A program made the translations under genes and the position numbers. A model generated the notes under the pieces. The model made no database searches, had not been told where the DNA came from, and was given only the letters and a program-made list of their open reading frames with translations. Shown piece by piece: positions 8,386 through 15,627 of a DNA stretch of 64,000 nucleotides (its first letter is position 1; the number at the start of each line of letters is the position of its first letter). The DNA is from Sphingosinicella sp. CPCC 101087 (GTDB taxonomy: Bacteria; Pseudomonadota; Alphaproteobacteria; Sphingomonadales; Sphingomonadaceae). Location of the stretch: positions 310,001 through 374,000 of the forward strand of contig NZ_SBFF01000001.1 in NCBI RefSeq assembly GCF_004151485.1. The letters run 5' to 3'.

Positions 8386-9252
8386 ATGAGGAACGCAACC
8401 GTCATCGGCCTCGGCGAAATGGGATCGGCCCTGGCGCGTGCTTTGATACGCGCAGACCGCCACGTGACGATCTGGAATCGCAGTGCAGCCAAGGCCGCGC
8501 CGCTGGTCAGCGAGGGTGCCGAGCTTGCACGAAGCGCGGCAGCCGCCGCGGCTGCCAGCCCAGTCACGATCATGTGCGTGTCGGATTATGAAGCCGCGCA
8601 GGGAATTCTAAAGGCCCCGCAAGTGGCAGAGGCGCTGAGGGGCCGCACCCTGATTCAGTTAGGCAACGGAACGCCGCAGGAAGCACGCGACGGCGCGGCC
8701 TGGGCGGAAGCCAACGGCATCGAGTATCTCGACGGGACGATCCTGGCCTGGCCGAGCCAGATCGGCGGCGCCGAAACGGCGATCCTCGTCTCCGGGCCGA
8801 CTCAGACCTTCTCGAATGTCGAGGCGGATCTCAAGCTACTCGCCGGCGGATTGAAGCATACCGGGGAGGCGGTCGGCGAAGCGGCCGCAGTCGCCGCCGC
8901 CACGCTATCCTATCTCATGGGCGAATGGATCGGCTTCTGCCACGGAGCGCTTATCCTCGAGGCGGAAGGTCTGCGCTTAGACACATTCGGCGCCCTCATC
9001 GAAGCCATTTCTCCGATCCTCGGCGCCGAAGCGAAACGCATGGGCCACGTCATTCAGACGAACGACTTCGGGTCGCCGGAAAGCTCGCTCAAGACCTCGG
9101 GCAGCGACATCATCCGTCTCGTTCGCCAGGCGCAGGAGGCAGGCATCAACGGCGAGTTCCCGACTTTCGCCGGAGACCTGTTCAAGCGCGCGATCGATGC
9201 GGGTTACGGAGGCGAGGAGCACGCCGCCATCATCAAGATATTGCGCCGCTAG
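8386..9252 (+). CDS. NADP-dependent imine-reductase / beta-hydroxyacid-dehydrogenase-like protein
   Basis: The 288-residue protein begins with a Rossmann fold (TVIGLGEMGSALARALIRA). It is followed by WNRS, which in this family favours NADPH. The C-terminal half is helical (LSYLMGEWIGFCHGALILEA), as in dimeric 6-phosphogluconate-dehydrogenase-type folds. The active-site region lacks the catalytic Lys motif of true 3-hydroxyisobutyrate dehydrogenases, which points to the imine-reductase-like branch. I chose the ATG at 8386, with GAAGGGA upstream, over one at 8326, because the Rossmann strand then starts at residue 4. It is divergent from HxlR, so induction by a reactive carbonyl or amine is plausible. 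Confidence 0.85.
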   Translation: MRNATVIGLGEMGSALARALIRADRHVTIWNRSAAKAAPLVSEGAELARSAAAAAAASPVTIMCVSDYEAAQGILKAPQVAEALRGRTLIQLGNGTPQEARDGAAWAEANGIEYLDGTILAWPSQIGGAETAILVSGPTQTFSNVEADLKLLAGGLKHTGEAVGEAAAVAAATLSYLMGEWIGFCHGALILEAEGLRLDTFGALIEAISPILGAEAKRMGHVIQTNDFGSPESSLKTSGSDIIRLVRQAQEAGINGEFPTFAGDLFKRAIDAGYGGEEHAAIIKILRR

Positions 9253-9331
9253 CGAAGCCTTTCGGCGCCCGCGCCGCGAGCGGCCGGGCACGCCATCGGG
9301 AGAAACGAAGCGAAGGCTAACGACCCGGATA

Positions 9332-9368
9332 GATTAGCATTGACTGATGGATTAGCCGATGCTAATCG
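9332..9368 (+). promoter_or_regulatory. ArsR-type promoter with nested operator
   Basis: TTGACT (9340-9345), a 17-bp spacer and TAATCG (9363-9368) end 6 bases before an ATG at 9375. GATTAGC at 9350-9356 pairs with GCTAATC at 9361-9367 across a 4-bp loop. A further GATTAGCAT at 9332-9340 pairs with ATGCTAATC at 9359-9367. The spacing matches the promoter of the intact ArsR gene at 34897. Confidence 0.5.
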
Positions 9369-9374
9369 GTTTGC

Positions 9375-9641
9375 ATGGATCGAATGTCCGCTGTCACCAC
9401 CGCGATGCACGCGCTCGCCGGCCAAGCCCGCCCCGCGACCCTGGTCAACCTCCAGCGCAGTATCGACCGAATTCTCGCCGACGACCGGCGCAATCCCGCC
9501 GGCGGTTCAAGCTTCGGCGGATCGCGTCCTCGGTCCGTCGAGGCGTGGCGCGAGCCTCCGGGCGCGTTGGCGACCCCTGAGTCGGCCGGGCGCCGCGACG
9601 ATTCCATCGCTTCCCTATCCAGAGAGAGGATCCTCAATTGA
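9375..9641 (+). pseudogene. Probable relic of an ArsR-family regulator
   Basis: The frame opens with MDRMSAVTTAMHALAGQARP, which resembles the start of ArsR proteins (compare VMRALADPTRRAV in the intact ArsR at 34897). After about 26 residues the similarity is lost, and no helix-turn-helix can be read in this frame. A neighbouring frame has weakly similar text (GAIPPAVQASADRVL), as if several indels had accumulated. The upstream promoter and nested palindrome are of the type seen before the intact ArsR genes of this window, which supports the reading. It ends in the GST start. The rest of 9253-9637 shows nothing else coding. Confidence 0.3.
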
Positions 9642-10246
9642 TCAAGCTATTCGGACACCCCGCCAGCACCTACACGCGCAAGGTGCTCTGCACGCTGCAC
9701 GAGATAGAGGCGCCGTTCGAACTTCGTTTCGTCGACTTGAACGGCGGCGAGCACACACAGGCGGCACATCTGGCACGCCAGCCTTTCGGGCGGGTGCCGA
9801 CCATCGACGACCAGGGCTTCACCTTGTACGAATCACGCGCCATCATCCGCTATCTCAACGACCAGTATGGCGGCAGGCTCGTCCCGCCCGACGTGCGCGG
9901 CCGAGCCGCAATGGATCAGTGGATCGACGTTGGATATTCCTACTTCTCGGCTGCTGCCCTGAAGCCGATCTTGCACCATGTTTTCGGATTCCCGCAGGAC
10001 GAACCCACGCTCGAGGCCGCGAGTGCAATGATCGAGCAGACGCTCGATGTGCTCGAAGCCCGATTGGGCGCTGGACCGTTTCTGGCGGGCGAGCAATTCT
10101 CGCTGGCCGACATCGTGTACCTGCCCGATCTGGATTATCTGATGGCTACGCCCCTTCAGGCGGCCGTGTCTTCGCGCGGCAACGTCGCTTCGTGGTGGGC
10201 ACGCAGCTCGGAACGTCCGAGCTGGCGCAAGGCGACGGGACGGTAG
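9638..10246 (+). CDS. Glutathione S-transferase
   Basis: The 202-residue protein has an N-terminal thioredoxin-like domain (MIKLFGHPASTYTRKVLCTL; QPFGRVPTIDDQGFTLYESRAI). The Pro before the ...TIDD strand and the ES pair bind glutathione. A helical C-terminal domain follows with LGAGPFLAGEQFSLADIVYLPDL, the GST N-capping-box region. The pattern resembles phi/theta-like bacterial GSTs that conjugate or reduce electrophiles in the cytoplasm. The start appears to be TTG 9638 with AGAGAGAGGA seven bases upstream. It ends shortly before a strong hairpin. A role in detoxification is inferred from the family only. Confidence 0.9.
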   Translation: MIKLFGHPASTYTRKVLCTLHEIEAPFELRFVDLNGGEHTQAAHLARQPFGRVPTIDDQGFTLYESRAIIRYLNDQYGGRLVPPDVRGRAAMDQWIDVGYSYFSAAALKPILHHVFGFPQDEPTLEAASAMIEQTLDVLEARLGAGPFLAGEQFSLADIVYLPDLDYLMATPLQAAVSSRGNVASWWARSSERPSWRKATGR

Positions 10247-10256
10247 GGACCGTCGA

Positions 10257-10279
10257 GCCGGCGGCCACCGGCCGCCGGC
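10257..10279. terminator. Bidirectional hairpin between GST and lipoprotein genes
   Basis: A perfect 9-bp stem (10257-10265 with 10271-10279) closes a 5-nt loop. It lies in the 42-bp gap between two convergent genes, where it could end both transcripts. There is no U-run. Confidence 0.55.
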
Positions 10280-10288
10280 GCCGCAGGT

Positions 10289-10492
10289 TCAACGCCCTTC
10301 GCCGCTCGCAGCACGGGTCCGCTCGCGGATGTCGGCTTCGAAGCGATTGGCTTCCGCCGTTGCCCGCTCGAACTCCTTTTGTCTTTGCTGTTCGATCCCG
10401 GCCTCTGCCGGATCGGACGCTTCCACCTTGGTTTCTGCAGGCGCACAGCTCGCCGCGGCCACGGCGGCGACGAGCAAGAAGGTCCGCCGCAT
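10289..10492 (-). CDS. Small predicted lipoprotein
   Basis: Read from the ATG at 10492, the 67-residue product has a signal peptide (MRRTFLLVAAVAAAS) ending at a Cys in AASC, a plausible lipobox. A charged, helix-prone tail follows (EQQRQKEFERATAEANRFEA). It would sit in the periplasm anchored by lipid. The frame is open upstream to 10690, but that part has no signal-like start and is unlikely to be translated. The ribosome-binding site is weak. The function is unknown. Confidence 0.6.
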   Translation of the reverse strand: MRRTFLLVAAVAAASCAPAETKVEASDPAEAGIEQQRQKEFERATAEANRFEADIRERTRAASGEGR

Positions 10493-10835
10493 CGTCGCTA
10501 TCGCCCTGCCCGTGGGCAGCGCAGCGGCACTATAGGCATCGTTCAAGATCGAGACTCCTTCGGCAAGCGGGAGCGCAAGGCGTCTCTCAGTCACACCGAT
10601 TGCTTGGGGCGGGACGGGCGATCTGCCGAATATGGGGGCGCCGCGCGCAATAGCCAGCTCTGCCAACTCGGTGCCGGGTGACCGTACCAACGGCGCCCGC
10701 GTGCAACTTGGATGGCCGGTCGAATTGCTATTCCGGCGCGGATCCCCATATCGGGTCCATCACCTGCGCCCTCGCAAGCATCCCCGTGACAGAGAGACGG
10801 ACCGCGCTCTCGCTTGCACAACCGAGGTGATTCAC
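10493..10835. other. Stretch without a recognised gene
   Basis: Open frames on both strands here have no convincing composition, start signal or family resemblance. It probably holds the promoters of the small lipoprotein gene to the left and of the small-gene run to the right. I cannot point to a specific promoter. Confidence 0.4.
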
Positions 10836-10967
10836 ATGAACGAGACATATTGGTCCGGGCGCGAGCAGAAAGCAGCGTCTCCATGCGCGGACGTTGCACC
10901 GCAGGCCGATCGGATCAACGCGTTCGTCGGCCTTCACGCCATCCGCGGTCCGAGCGGCCGACGATGA
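10836..10967 (+). CDS. Very small hypothetical protein (43 aa)
   Basis: The ATG at 10836 is preceded by GAGGTGA at good spacing. The frame codes for a polar 43-residue peptide starting MNETYWSGREQKAASP. Its TGA overlaps the ATG of the next gene (ATGA at 10964-10967), the arrangement of translationally coupled genes. I recognise no domain. The signal and coupling make it more likely than not that it is translated, possibly only as a leader for the next gene. Confidence 0.35.
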   Translation: MNETYWSGREQKAASPCADVAPQADRINAFVGLHAIRGPSGRR

Positions 10968-11212
10968 GCTTCGCCTTCAAGAAGCCGAGGATCGGCAGGA
11001 CACTCTCCACCGACGAACTGTCGCGACAGGGCGAGGCGGTCAAATCGGCCCTTGCAGCCTTGGGCGGTGCCAATGCCCTGGCCTTCCTCAACACCCATCA
11101 TGACGGACTTTGCGGCCGACCGCTGGACCTTGCCATTGCGAGCGACGCAGGCCTGCAGGCGGTGGAAGCGGTTCTGAGAGCCGAAGCGGGCCCCGGCCTC
11201 GCAAGCTCTTGA
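10964..11212 (+). CDS. Small MbcA/ParS/Xre antitoxin-like (DUF2384-type) protein
   Basis: The 82-residue protein ends with AFLNTHHDGLCGRPLDLAIA followed by DAGLQAVEAVL. That matches the C-terminal signature of the MbcA/ParS/Xre toxin-binding domain (a FLNT-type start, a GRPLDL turn, then a helix ending in V-x-x-x-L). The helix-turn-helix half of full-length Xre antitoxins is much shortened. No RES-domain toxin follows; the next genes are tiny and unrelated. It is therefore an orphan. It overlaps the preceding 43-codon gene by 4 bases. Confidence 0.6.
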   Translation: MSFAFKKPRIGRTLSTDELSRQGEAVKSALAALGGANALAFLNTHHDGLCGRPLDLAIASDAGLQAVEAVLRAEAGPGLASS

Positions 11213-11240
11213 GGCACTCGCAGCAGCAAGGAGAAAGACG

Positions 11241-11375
11241 ATGATCGACTCCGACGGCGAACGCCCGGTGGCAACCTCGTTCACATCGAAAACTTCCGAC
11301 GACGCGGCGATCGTGGCGCGAAGCGGCATCCCCCACATTCCGGCGGATCTTCTAGGACGGGAGGGCGAACGATGA
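11241..11375 (+). CDS. Very small hypothetical protein (44 aa)
   Basis: The ATG at 11241 follows AAGGAGAAAGACG, the best ribosome-binding site in this small-gene run. The product starts MIDSDGERPVATSFTSKTSD and ends with DLLGREGER. It is polar, with no membrane segment or motif I recognise. Its TGA overlaps the ATG of the next gene (ATGA at 11372-11375). It is 28 bases downstream of the antitoxin-like gene, so all four small genes may form one transcript. Confidence 0.5.
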   Translation: MIDSDGERPVATSFTSKTSDDAAIVARSGIPHIPADLLGREGER

Positions 11376-11527
11376 GCCTGCACGACTGGTTCGGCCGACA
11401 TGTCGCCGATCTCGAGACGAGTCACTGGGAAGGTGGCTATTTCGTCAGCCGCTGCACGCAGTGCGGGCGCAAGATGATCAAGTTGCCCGGCCTGCCTTGG
11501 CGATTGCAGGAGAAACTGCCGGCCTGA
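11372..11527 (+). CDS. Small protein with one CxxC pair (51 aa)
   Basis: The 51-residue product starts MSLHDWFGRHVADLETSHW, then has EGGYFVSRCTQCGRKMIKLP and ends near LPWRLQEKLPA. The CTQCG pair looks like half of a zinc ribbon, so metal binding would need a partner or a dimer. It overlaps the preceding 44-codon gene by ATGA. The composition looks like a real conserved small protein. Its function is unknown. Confidence 0.6.
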   Translation: MSLHDWFGRHVADLETSHWEGGYFVSRCTQCGRKMIKLPGLPWRLQEKLPA

Positions 11528-11626
11528 CGTTGCGGCGGCTCGCGGCGCTCGTCGCGCCGGAGCAGCGAGGCATCGTTGTCGCCGCCAGGGTCCGTTCTGC
11601 GCCGGAGACTTCGAAAAAGCTTGAAG

Positions 11627-11653
11627 CGCCTCCCGGCTTGCCGGTCGGAGGCG
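11627..11653 (+). terminator. Candidate terminator after the small-gene run
   Basis: CGCCTCC (11627-11633) pairs with GGAGGCG (11647-11653), and an inner CGGC/GCCG extends the stem with a 3-nt bulge and 2-nt loop. It lies about 100 bases after the last small gene and before the Fur-like site. No U-run follows. Confidence 0.35.
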
Positions 11654-11711
11654 TCGCCCTTGCGCACGGCGGCTCCACGCCAGCTCGGGTCGCAAAGATC
11701 CACGCCCCTTC

Positions 11712-11728
11712 TTGCGAATAATTCGCAA
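11712..11728. promoter_or_regulatory. Candidate Fur box upstream of the iron ABC operon
   Basis: TTGCGAATAATTCGCAA is a perfect 17-bp palindrome (8-1-8), 38 bases before the start of the substrate-binding-protein gene. It resembles the GCAAAT-ATTTGC type of Fur site described for alphaproteobacteria. The downstream operon is an Fe(III) importer, so iron repression is the natural reading. Confidence 0.65.
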
Positions 11729-11765
11729 TAGAAATATGGCGAACGCGGAAGGGAGATCTGCGTTC

Positions 11766-12815
11766 ATGAAAACAATCTCGATCATCGCCGCCTGCACCGG
11801 CCTTTTTATGCTTGCCGCCTGCGGCACAGGCGCGTCCGACGGCAACGACACCGCGGCCGGTGCCGGAGAGGTCAATCTCTACACGGCGCGTCATTATGAC
11901 AGCGATCAGGCGCTGTACGACCGGTTCACGGCCGAGACGGGTATCCGAATCAACCTGATCGAGGGGCGGCCGGACGAGTTGATCGCGCGAATCCGCAGCG
12001 AAGGCGAGCGAAGCCCGGCCGACCTGTTCCTGGCCGCCGACGCCGGCGCCCTGTGGCGGGCGCAGCAGGCAGGCCTGTTCCAACCGGTCCAGTCCGAGGC
12101 TCTGAACGCCGCAATCCCGGCGAACCTGCGCGAGCCGGGCGGCCATTGGACCGGATTCATGCGCCGGGCCCGCATCGTCGCCTATGACAGCCAGCGCGTG
12201 CAGCCCGAGGAAGTGGACAGCTACGAGAAGCTCGCCTCGCCGCGCTTTCGCGGAAAGGTCTGCGTGCGCTCGTCCGACAGCGTCTACAACCTTTCGCTGC
12301 TCGGCGCCTTGATCGAGGCCTGGGGCGAGGAGCGCGCCGAGCAATGGGCCCGCGGCATCGTCGCCAACATGGCCCGTCCGCCGGAGGGCGGCGACCGCGA
12401 CCAGATCCGCGCCGTCGCGGCCGGGGTATGCGAAGTCGCGATCACCAACAGCTATTACTATATTCGCATGGCCAATGGGGACGATGCCGGCGACCGCGAG
12501 ATCACGCAAAGGGTTCGCCTCGCCTTCCCCAGCCTGGACGGACAGGGCGCGCACGTGAACATCTCCGGCGGCGGCGTGCTCGCTCGCGCCCCCAATCGCG
12601 ACAATGCGGTGCGCCTGCTCGAATTCTTCGCCTCGGCGGATTCCCAGCGGCATATCTCGGCGAACAATAATGAGTTCCCCGCCTCGCCGGGTGTCGCCGC
12701 ACCCGAGCCGGTGGCCGCTCATGCGGATTTCACGGCCCATCCGATGTCGGTCGCGGCGTTCGCCGCGCGCCAGCCGCAGGCTCAGTCGATCATGAGCCGG
12801 GTGGGCTGGCGATAG
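11766..12815 (+). CDS. fbpA: Fe(III) ABC transporter substrate-binding lipoprotein
   Basis: The 349-residue protein has a lipoprotein signal (MKTISIIAACTGLFMLAAC, lipobox LAAC). It then has the FbpA/FutA-type ferric-binding fold: EVNLYTARHYDSDQALYDRF at the first strand, and VCEVAITNSYYYIRM near residue 240, where the adjacent Tyr residues bind Fe(III) in this family. It delivers ferric iron to the permease encoded next. I chose ATG 11766 so that the signal peptide is intact and GAAGGGA lies upstream; an ATG at 11736 is also in frame. It is the first gene of the operon and follows the probable Fur box. Confidence 0.9.
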   Translation: MKTISIIAACTGLFMLAACGTGASDGNDTAAGAGEVNLYTARHYDSDQALYDRFTAETGIRINLIEGRPDELIARIRSEGERSPADLFLAADAGALWRAQQAGLFQPVQSEALNAAIPANLREPGGHWTGFMRRARIVAYDSQRVQPEEVDSYEKLASPRFRGKVCVRSSDSVYNLSLLGALIEAWGEERAEQWARGIVANMARPPEGGDRDQIRAVAAGVCEVAITNSYYYIRMANGDDAGDREITQRVRLAFPSLDGQGAHVNISGGGVLARAPNRDNAVRLLEFFASADSQRHISANNNEFPASPGVAAPEPVAAHADFTAHPMSVAAFAARQPQAQSIMSRVGWR

Positions 12816-12833
12816 GCACTGCTGCACCCCTGG

Positions 12834-12862
12834 AAGCCGCCGCGCCGCGCGCGCGGCGGCTT
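12834..12862 (+). promoter_or_regulatory. Intercistronic hairpin between fbpA and fbpB
   Basis: An 11-bp perfect stem (12834-12844 with 12852-12862) with a 7-nt loop begins 18 bases after the fbpA stop. In binding-protein-dependent operons such hairpins often protect the 3' end of the binding-protein message or attenuate the permease genes. It may lie inside the true 5' end of fbpB, whose start is unclear. Confidence 0.45.
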
Positions 12863-12913
12863 CACTTCGATCCACTGCCCTGGCTGGGGGCGTTCGCGGC
12901 CATTGCGGCCGCG

Positions 12914-14419
12914 TTGCCGCTCGCCGGAGTGGTGTGGGCGGCGCTTTCCGGCGAAACCGCGGACATCGCCGCACGCGACATTGCACGCTACGCCGCGACT
13001 TCGGCCGTTCTCGCCCTGTTGGTCGGGACGATCACCGCAATCCTGGGATCCATTGCCGCCTGGCTGGTCGTCATGCACCGCTTCCCGGGCCGGGACCTGT
13101 TCGCCTGGGCCCTCGCGCTGCCGCTCGCGGCGCCCGCTTTCGCGCTGGCTTATGCCTATGGCGACCTGTTCGATGTCGCCGGCGATCTGCGCATGTGGAT
13201 GCGACCGGCGCTCGGATTCGACCTGCCGTTCGAGATGCGGACCCTGTCCGGGGCCGCGTTCGTCCTGTCCTGCGCCTTCTACCCTTACGTCTATCTCGCA
13301 ATGCGGGCCGCTTTCCTGAATCAGTCCGTAACGGCGCTTGAGGCGGCGCGCACGCTCGGCTGTACCCAGCGCCGCGCCTTCGTCCGTGCCGCCATGCCTC
13401 TCGCCCGACCGGCGCTCGCTGCCGGCGTTGCGCTGGCGGTGATGGAAACGCTCGCCGATTATGGCGCCGTCCAGTTTCTCGCGGTTCAGACGCTCACCAC
13501 CGGCGTGGTGCGCGCCTGGTCCGTCTACGCCTCGACGGCTTCGGCCGCGCAGCTGGCGCTACCGCTGCTGGGCGCGGCCGTGCTGCTGATGTGGATCGAG
13601 CGGGCGGCACGCAGGGGGCGCGCTTATGAAAGCGCCGGCTCGAAATGGCGGCCGCTGCCCGTGACGCCGCTGCCGGCCGCCAAGGCGGCGCTCGCTTGCC
13701 TCTTCTGCTTCTCGCTGCTCTTCTTCGGCCTGCTGCTTCCCTGCGGCTGGCTGCTATGGAGCTCGCTCGCGGTCTCGCCCGACTGGATCCGCCTGGCCGA
13801 CGCCGCGGGCCACTCGGTGTCACTCGCCCTCGCTGGCGCCGTCGTCACCGTGGCCCTCGCCACCGCCCTTGCCCTGGGCGCGGCGCGCCTGCCGCTCGCC
13901 GCGCGCCTGGTCAGCCTCGGCTATGCGACGCCGGGCGCGGTGATGGCGATCGGGCTGCTCGCGCCCGCCGCGATCATCTGGCGGATGACGCCCGGAGCGT
14001 CGGGCTTCGCCGTCGGGATCGGCCTGCTCGTCTACGCATACGCCGCCCGGCTCATGGCGGCCGCGCTGGAGCCGGTCGATGCGGGTCTTTCCAAAGTGAC
14101 GGTGCGGATGGCCTGGGCCAGCCGGACGCTCGGCCGCGGACCGGCGGCGACGGCCTGGAAGGTCCAGCTCCCCGTCGCGCGCGGCACGCTCCTGACCGCC
14201 GGGCTCGTCGTGTTCATCGACGTGCTGAAGGAACTGCCGGCGACGCTCATCCTTCGCCCGTTCAACTTCGACACGCTGGCGGTGATCGCCAGCAATTATG
14301 CGCTCGACGAGCGTCTTCCTCAGGCGGGCTGGCCCTCCCTCCTGATCGTCTTCCTCGCCCTCCCCGCCGTCGTCTGGCTCAGCCGCAAGATTGCCATGTC
14401 GCGCCCCGGGACGGCATAG
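12914..14419 (+). CDS. fbpB: Fe(III) ABC transporter permease (fused two-domain)
   Basis: The protein of about 501 residues has around 12 membrane segments and two copies of the cytoplasmic EAA loop (EAARTLGCTQRRAFVRAAMP and later WASRTLGRGPAATAWKVQLP). This is typical of single-chain FbpB permeases. The listed start, TTG 12914, would cut into the first membrane segment. Reading the same frame upstream gives more plausible N-terminal sequence (RLHFDPLPWLGAFAAIAA), with no ATG, GTG or TTG before it. CTG 12830 is a candidate start. It is followed 7 bases later by the ATPase gene. Confidence 0.85.
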   Translation: MPLAGVVWAALSGETADIAARDIARYAATSAVLALLVGTITAILGSIAAWLVVMHRFPGRDLFAWALALPLAAPAFALAYAYGDLFDVAGDLRMWMRPALGFDLPFEMRTLSGAAFVLSCAFYPYVYLAMRAAFLNQSVTALEAARTLGCTQRRAFVRAAMPLARPALAAGVALAVMETLADYGAVQFLAVQTLTTGVVRAWSVYASTASAAQLALPLLGAAVLLMWIERAARRGRAYESAGSKWRPLPVTPLPAAKAALACLFCFSLLFFGLLLPCGWLLWSSLAVSPDWIRLADAAGHSVSLALAGAVVTVALATALALGAARLPLAARLVSLGYATPGAVMAIGLLAPAAIIWRMTPGASGFAVGIGLLVYAYAARLMAAALEPVDAGLSKVTVRMAWASRTLGRGPAATAWKVQLPVARGTLLTAGLVVFIDVLKELPATLILRPFNFDTLAVIASNYALDERLPQAGWPSLLIVFLALPAVVWLSRKIAMSRPGTA

Positions 14420-14426
14420 CCCCGCC

Positions 14427-15455
14427 ATGACCGTCGCGCTGCCGCCTTCCGTCGACATTCGCGGCGTGACCCGCGCCTATCCGGGCACGCTCGCGCTCGA
14501 TTCGGTGTCGCTGGCGCTTCGATCGGGCCGGATCACCTGCCTGCTCGGCCCATCCGGATGCGGCAAGAGCAGCCTCCTGCGCGTCGTCGCAGGGCTGGAG
14601 CCGGTGGATTCGGGTGAGATCGAGGGCGGCGGTCGGCGCCTTTCGGCACCCGGCTTCACCGTTCCGCCGGAAGGCCGCAATATCGGCCTCGTCTTCCAGG
14701 ACCTCGCCCTCTTCCCGCATCTTACGGTCGCGCAGAATGTCGCTTTCGGGCTGGACCGGCTGGACCGGCCGGCGCGCCGGGCGCGGGTATCGGAGCTGCT
14801 CGCCCGTTTCAAGCTCGCCCATCGCGCGGACGCCTGGCCCCACACCCTTTCCGGCGGCGAGCAGCAGCGGGTAGCGATCGCCCGCGCACTGGCCCGCGAG
14901 CCGGCGGCGTTGCTGCTCGACGAGCCCTTTTCCGGCCTGGACGGCGATCTGAAGGCGGAGGTGCGCCAGGTCGTCCTTTCCGGCCTGCGGGCCGCGCGCG
15001 CCGCCATCCTGATCGTCACCCACGATCCCGAGGAAGCGATGCTGGTCGCCGACGACCTTGCTTTGATGTCGGCCGGCCGGCTGCTCCAGAGTGGAAGCCC
15101 GCGGGACTGCTACCTCAACCCGTCTTCGCTGGCCGCGGCGCGGTTGCTCGGTCCGGCCAATCTCGTAACGGCGCGCGTCGAGGCCGGCATCGCGCATTCC
15201 CCCTTCGGCGCTGTGACGGCGGATATGCCGGACGGGCCGGCGACGATGATGATCAGGCCCGAAGGCCTTCGGCTCGCCGCCCAAGGCGCCGCGGTCGCCG
15301 TCGCCGACGTCCATTTCGGCGGCGCCTTCCATGAGGTCACCGTGGAGGCGGAAGGCGTCACCGCCATCCTGCGCCACACCGGCCCGCACGTGCCTGCCAC
15401 CGGCCCGGCACACCTGGTCATGGACCCGGATCGGGTGCGGCTCTTTCCCCACTGA
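14427..15455 (+). CDS. fbpC: Fe(III) ABC transporter ATP-binding protein
   Basis: The 342-residue ATPase has Walker A GPSGCGKS, Q-loop VFQDLALFPH, signature LSGGEQQR, Walker B ALLLDEPF and switch VTHDPEEAM. A C-terminal TOBE-like domain follows (MMIRPEGLRL). This is the FbpC/PotA-like subgroup and completes the importer with the two upstream genes. It starts at ATG 14427, seven bases after the permease stop; an upstream ATG at 14391 would overlap the permease and adds unlike residues. Iron regulation through the palindrome before fbpA probably extends here. Confidence 0.9.
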   Translation: MTVALPPSVDIRGVTRAYPGTLALDSVSLALRSGRITCLLGPSGCGKSSLLRVVAGLEPVDSGEIEGGGRRLSAPGFTVPPEGRNIGLVFQDLALFPHLTVAQNVAFGLDRLDRPARRARVSELLARFKLAHRADAWPHTLSGGEQQRVAIARALAREPAALLLDEPFSGLDGDLKAEVRQVVLSGLRAARAAILIVTHDPEEAMLVADDLALMSAGRLLQSGSPRDCYLNPSSLAAARLLGPANLVTARVEAGIAHSPFGAVTADMPDGPATMMIRPEGLRLAAQGAAVAVADVHFGGAFHEVTVEAEGVTAILRHTGPHVPATGPAHLVMDPDRVRLFPH

Positions 15456-15627
15456 CGGAGTCCATTCCCGGCAGCGTCCGCCGGACGCGGGTCCATGCCC
15501 GGTTTGTGATTTGATAACCTTGATCGGCCACAAGGGGCGGAGGGACGACAAGTCCAGCGGTGCAGGCGGCCTCGGCGTGCCGGCCAGTCTTGGGGCGGCG
15601 GGTTACGGAACGACTGCAAGCACGACG

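Noticed and set aside
10964-11212. Full toxin-antitoxin pair of RES-Xre type
   Set aside because: Only a shortened antitoxin-like domain is present; no RES-domain or other toxin-sized gene lies next to it.
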